52,115 nt of DNA, from NCBI GenBank assembly GCA_966250015.1, contig CBINFS010000026.1:1-52115 (forward strand). The letters run 5' to 3'. The DNA is from CBINFS01 sp966250015. GTDB taxonomy: Bacteria; Bacteroidota; Rhodothermia; Rhodothermales; DASSAV01. Position numbers and translations under genes: made by a program. Below are positions 50,248 through 52,115 of the stretch, piece after piece. Numbering within the stretch: the stretch's first letter is position 1; each line of letters starts with the position of its first letter. The notes beneath the pieces are model-generated. The model was not told the DNA's origin. It searched no databases and was given only the letters and a program-made list of their open reading frames with translations.

Positions 50248-51276
50248 TTGGCCTGGATAAGCACCCGTCTCCCGGAGTGGAGGAAACAGCTACAGTCAAC
50301 GTTGCAATCTCCGGCTGCCGCACGGTTCGGCCGCGTGCTGCGGTATACCCTGACGGCGGGTATCCTCGTCTACCTGGTCTACCGGCTCTCCACGATCGGC
50401 TGGGCAGAGATCTGGCGCTCGCTGCCGGTTACGCCCTGGTTCTACCTGATCTTCATCGGTATGTACCTGGCGCTCCCGGTCATGGACAGCCTGGCGTACC
50501 GGCTGAGCTGGCATTTTCCGTTCTGGACGGGGTTGCCCGCATTCCTGAAAAAGCGCGTCTACAACAAGGACGTGCTGGGCTATTCGGGCGAGGTATACCT
50601 GTACGCGTGGGCTAAGAAGCGCCTGTCGCTGAGCGAGCGTGAGATTCTCGGCACGGTGAAGGACAACACGATCGTCTCGTCGGTCGCCTCCACGTTTTTC
50701 GCCGTAACGGTGCTGGTCGTGCTCTTTTTCTCGGGGTCGATTGCCCTCGATGGCCTCCTGACGCCGACCAATACCGGTTACGCCATTCTGGGCGCCCTCG
50801 CCGTAACGGCGCTGGTTGCGCTCGCGGTCAGGTTTCGGCGTGTCCTTTTCAGGGTGTCGGGCCGGACGATGGTGGCCATATTCCTGCTGCACGTCACGCG
50901 CCTGACCCTGGTAAGCCTGCTTCAGGTGCTTCAGTGGTCCGTCGTCCTTCCCGACGTCGAGCTGCGCGTCTGGCTCACCTTCTTCGCTGTACAGCTCGTC
51001 ACGAGCCGGATCCCGTTCCTCCCGAGCCGCGACCTGATCTTCTTCGGCGCCAGCGTCGAGCTGTCGCGTATACTGGACGTTTCATCGGCTGGAATAGCCG
51101 GTATGATGCTCGTGGCCAGCGTGCTCGACAAGTCGGTCAACTTTGTTCTTTTTTTGACGCTTTCGCTGTTCGACAGGCGAAAAGCCCCAAATTCAGTCCC
51201 CTTGCAACATGCCCCCATTGGGAACAAAGTAAGCGAGGATGAACCCGATGCCGGTCCGATCAGCGCGCTCGCTTGA
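50248..51276 (+). CDS. Multi-pass membrane protein, flippase/LPG-synthase-TM-like
   Basis: Inner-membrane protein of 342 residues with a TTG start at 50248, 12 nt after the glycosyltransferase stop. There are about seven hydrophobic helices between residues 30 and 315 (for example VLRYTLTAGILVYLVYRL, WFYLIFIGMYLALPVMDSLAYRL, SVASTFFAVTVLVVLFF, AILGALAVTALVALAVRF). Layout and the conserved FFAVQLVTSRIPFLPSRDL resemble the lysylphosphatidylglycerol-synthase TM / AglD-like (UPF0104) group. The family identity is tentative. The C-terminal ~35 residues are acidic and soluble. Coupling to the preceding glycosyltransferase suggests a part in glycolipid or polysaccharide export. Confidence 0.7.
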   Translation: MAWISTRLPEWRKQLQSTLQSPAAARFGRVLRYTLTAGILVYLVYRLSTIGWAEIWRSLPVTPWFYLIFIGMYLALPVMDSLAYRLSWHFPFWTGLPAFLKKRVYNKDVLGYSGEVYLYAWAKKRLSLSEREILGTVKDNTIVSSVASTFFAVTVLVVLFFSGSIALDGLLTPTNTGYAILGALAVTALVALAVRFRRVLFRVSGRTMVAIFLLHVTRLTLVSLLQVLQWSVVLPDVELRVWLTFFAVQLVTSRIPFLPSRDLIFFGASVELSRILDVSSAGIAGMMLVASVLDKSVNFVLFLTLSLFDRRKAPNSVPLQHAPIGNKVSEDEPDAGPISALA

Positions 51277-51357
51277 GGCTTCCGGAGGCACAGAGTTTGA
51301 TACCTTCGACCCGATTGACCTCGCGTCACCGCAAGAAAATTTTAGTGCTGCGAATAA

Positions 51358-52086
51358 ATGGAACTGACGAAGGTGCTCCTCGTCGTGATAATGAGCTTTC
51401 TCGCGTTTCCCGGCCTGGCGCAGTCTCCTGCCAGAGGCCAGGTTAGCCCGGAAACGCTCGTGCTCGATGACTTCGAGTCCTATCCGTCAGGCGGGCTTCC
51501 GACGAACTGGCGGTTTGTCGACGGGCGCCAGCGAATAATCGCCGTCACGCCCGACATTATGACCGAAGAAGAGTTCTTCGTCGTCAAAAGGGAAGGGAAT
51601 AACCAGTTCGTCCGTGCCGTAACTTACGACCGCGCCCACCGGCTGTTACTCTTTAATCGACGGCAGTTCGATTGGAAGCTGGACGAGTACCCGCGGCTCT
51701 CCTGGCGATGGCGTGCCATCCGCCTCCCGGAAGGAGCGCGGGAAGACGTTGAAGACAAGAACGACTCGGGCGCGGCCGTCTACGTCACGTTCTCGAAAGA
51801 CTGGCTCGGGAGACCGCGCAGCATTAAGTACACCTACAGCTCGATCCTGCCCGTAGGGACGGTCGTTTCGTATGGCAGGTTGAAGGTCCTCGTCGTCTCC
51901 TCAGGGTTAAACGGCACCGGCAGGTGGGAGCGCATCGAGCGGGACGTGGTACAGGATTACCGGGAGCTCTTCGGCGACGACCCGCCCAACGAGCCGATCT
52001 CCATCATGATCTGGAGCGACTCGAACAGCGTCCACGACGTCTCCGAAGTCGACTTCGACGACATTGAGCTTCGGGCCGCTTCCTGA
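51358..52086 (+). CDS. DUF3047 secreted protein
   Basis: Predicted secreted or periplasmic protein of 242 residues (signal peptide ending near GLAQ, residue ~22). The DUF3047 features are present: VLDDFESYPSGGLPTNWRF, YPRLSWRWRAIRLPEGARED (about 118-137), NDSGAAVYVTFSK, and SIMIWSDSNSVHDVSEVDFDDIEL. The family's function is unknown; the jelly-roll-like strands suggest a carbohydrate or ligand-binding fold. It is the last gene in the window, 81 nt after the membrane protein, same strand; only 29 nt follow. The reading frame is complete. Confidence 0.9.
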   Translation: MELTKVLLVVIMSFLAFPGLAQSPARGQVSPETLVLDDFESYPSGGLPTNWRFVDGRQRIIAVTPDIMTEEEFFVVKREGNNQFVRAVTYDRAHRLLLFNRRQFDWKLDEYPRLSWRWRAIRLPEGAREDVEDKNDSGAAVYVTFSKDWLGRPRSIKYTYSSILPVGTVVSYGRLKVLVVSSGLNGTGRWERIERDVVQDYRELFGDDPPNEPISIMIWSDSNSVHDVSEVDFDDIELRAAS

Positions 52087-52115
52087 CGTCGATCGAGCTC
52101 TTTTACTTGACGATA

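Overview
This 52 kb window reads as a stretch of ordinary chromosome from a Gram-negative bacterium of roughly 60% GC. Protein character (SulP, AlkC-like, octahaem-HEAT-TPR, 2-oxoacid:ferredoxin oxidoreductase, alpha-oxoamine synthase, peptidase-propeller-barrel surface protein) suggests the Rhodothermota/Bacteroidota side of the tree, most likely Rhodothermales. That placement is inference from protein resemblance; no database search was possible. No phage, integrase, transposase gene, CRISPR array, rRNA or tRNA was found. No gene is cut by the window edges.

Layout. 1-217: dispersed-repeat DNA. 218-4767 (minus): argS-pheA-ftsX-DUF4097 lipoprotein. 4900-9518 (minus): mrdA-rodA-tldD, cell elongation plus a TldD-type protease, closed by a strong terminator. 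9956-13048 (plus): large surface protein. 13171-14292: pepE and apaG, convergent. 14573-17741 (plus): two-subunit 2-oxoacid:ferredoxin oxidoreductase with terminator. 17826-19957 (minus): uncharacterised HTH-like gene plus GH13 glucosidase. 20226-22638 (plus): proB-proA. 22650-24036: DUF721 (minus) divergent from a glutamyl-Q tRNA(Asp) synthetase-like gene. 24117-26308 (plus): TolC-like and MlaC-like genes. 26563-30000: GT8-like transferase, a TIM-barrel/membrane fusion, and a small outer-membrane barrel. 30119-30238: a long hairpin ending in seven T. 30431-34812: SulP transporter, AlkC-like protein, malic enzyme. 34924-35544: nested repeat elements. 35545-39284: octahaem lipoprotein convergent with an alpha-oxoamine synthase. 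39516-46174: small protein and two divergent histidine kinases. 46194-48951: small membrane protein, cytidylate-kinase-like gene, aldo-keto reductase. 49144-52086: glycosyltransferase, membrane protein, DUF3047 protein.

Common themes are envelope biogenesis (rod complex, FtsX, TolC/MlaC, barrel proteins, two glycosyltransferases, possible sphingo- or sulfonolipid synthesis), central carbon redox (Kor, malic enzyme), proline synthesis and membrane signalling. Genes are mostly in two- to four-gene runs, and neighbouring runs often end convergently a few bases apart.

The least expected items are: (i) a ~113-nt near-continuous fold-back with three stems and a U-tract at 30119-30238; (ii) a 1386-residue hybrid kinase whose sensor is three tandem ~195-residue OB-like repeats, preceded by a hairpin abutting its start codon; (iii) a terminator-like hairpin ending 6 nt before a glycosyltransferase start; (iv) a periplasmic TIM-barrel fused to a multi-pass membrane domain; (v) an alpha-oxoamine synthase in which the usual conserved Arg is Pro; (vi) a nest of inverted and direct repeats at 35129-35435.
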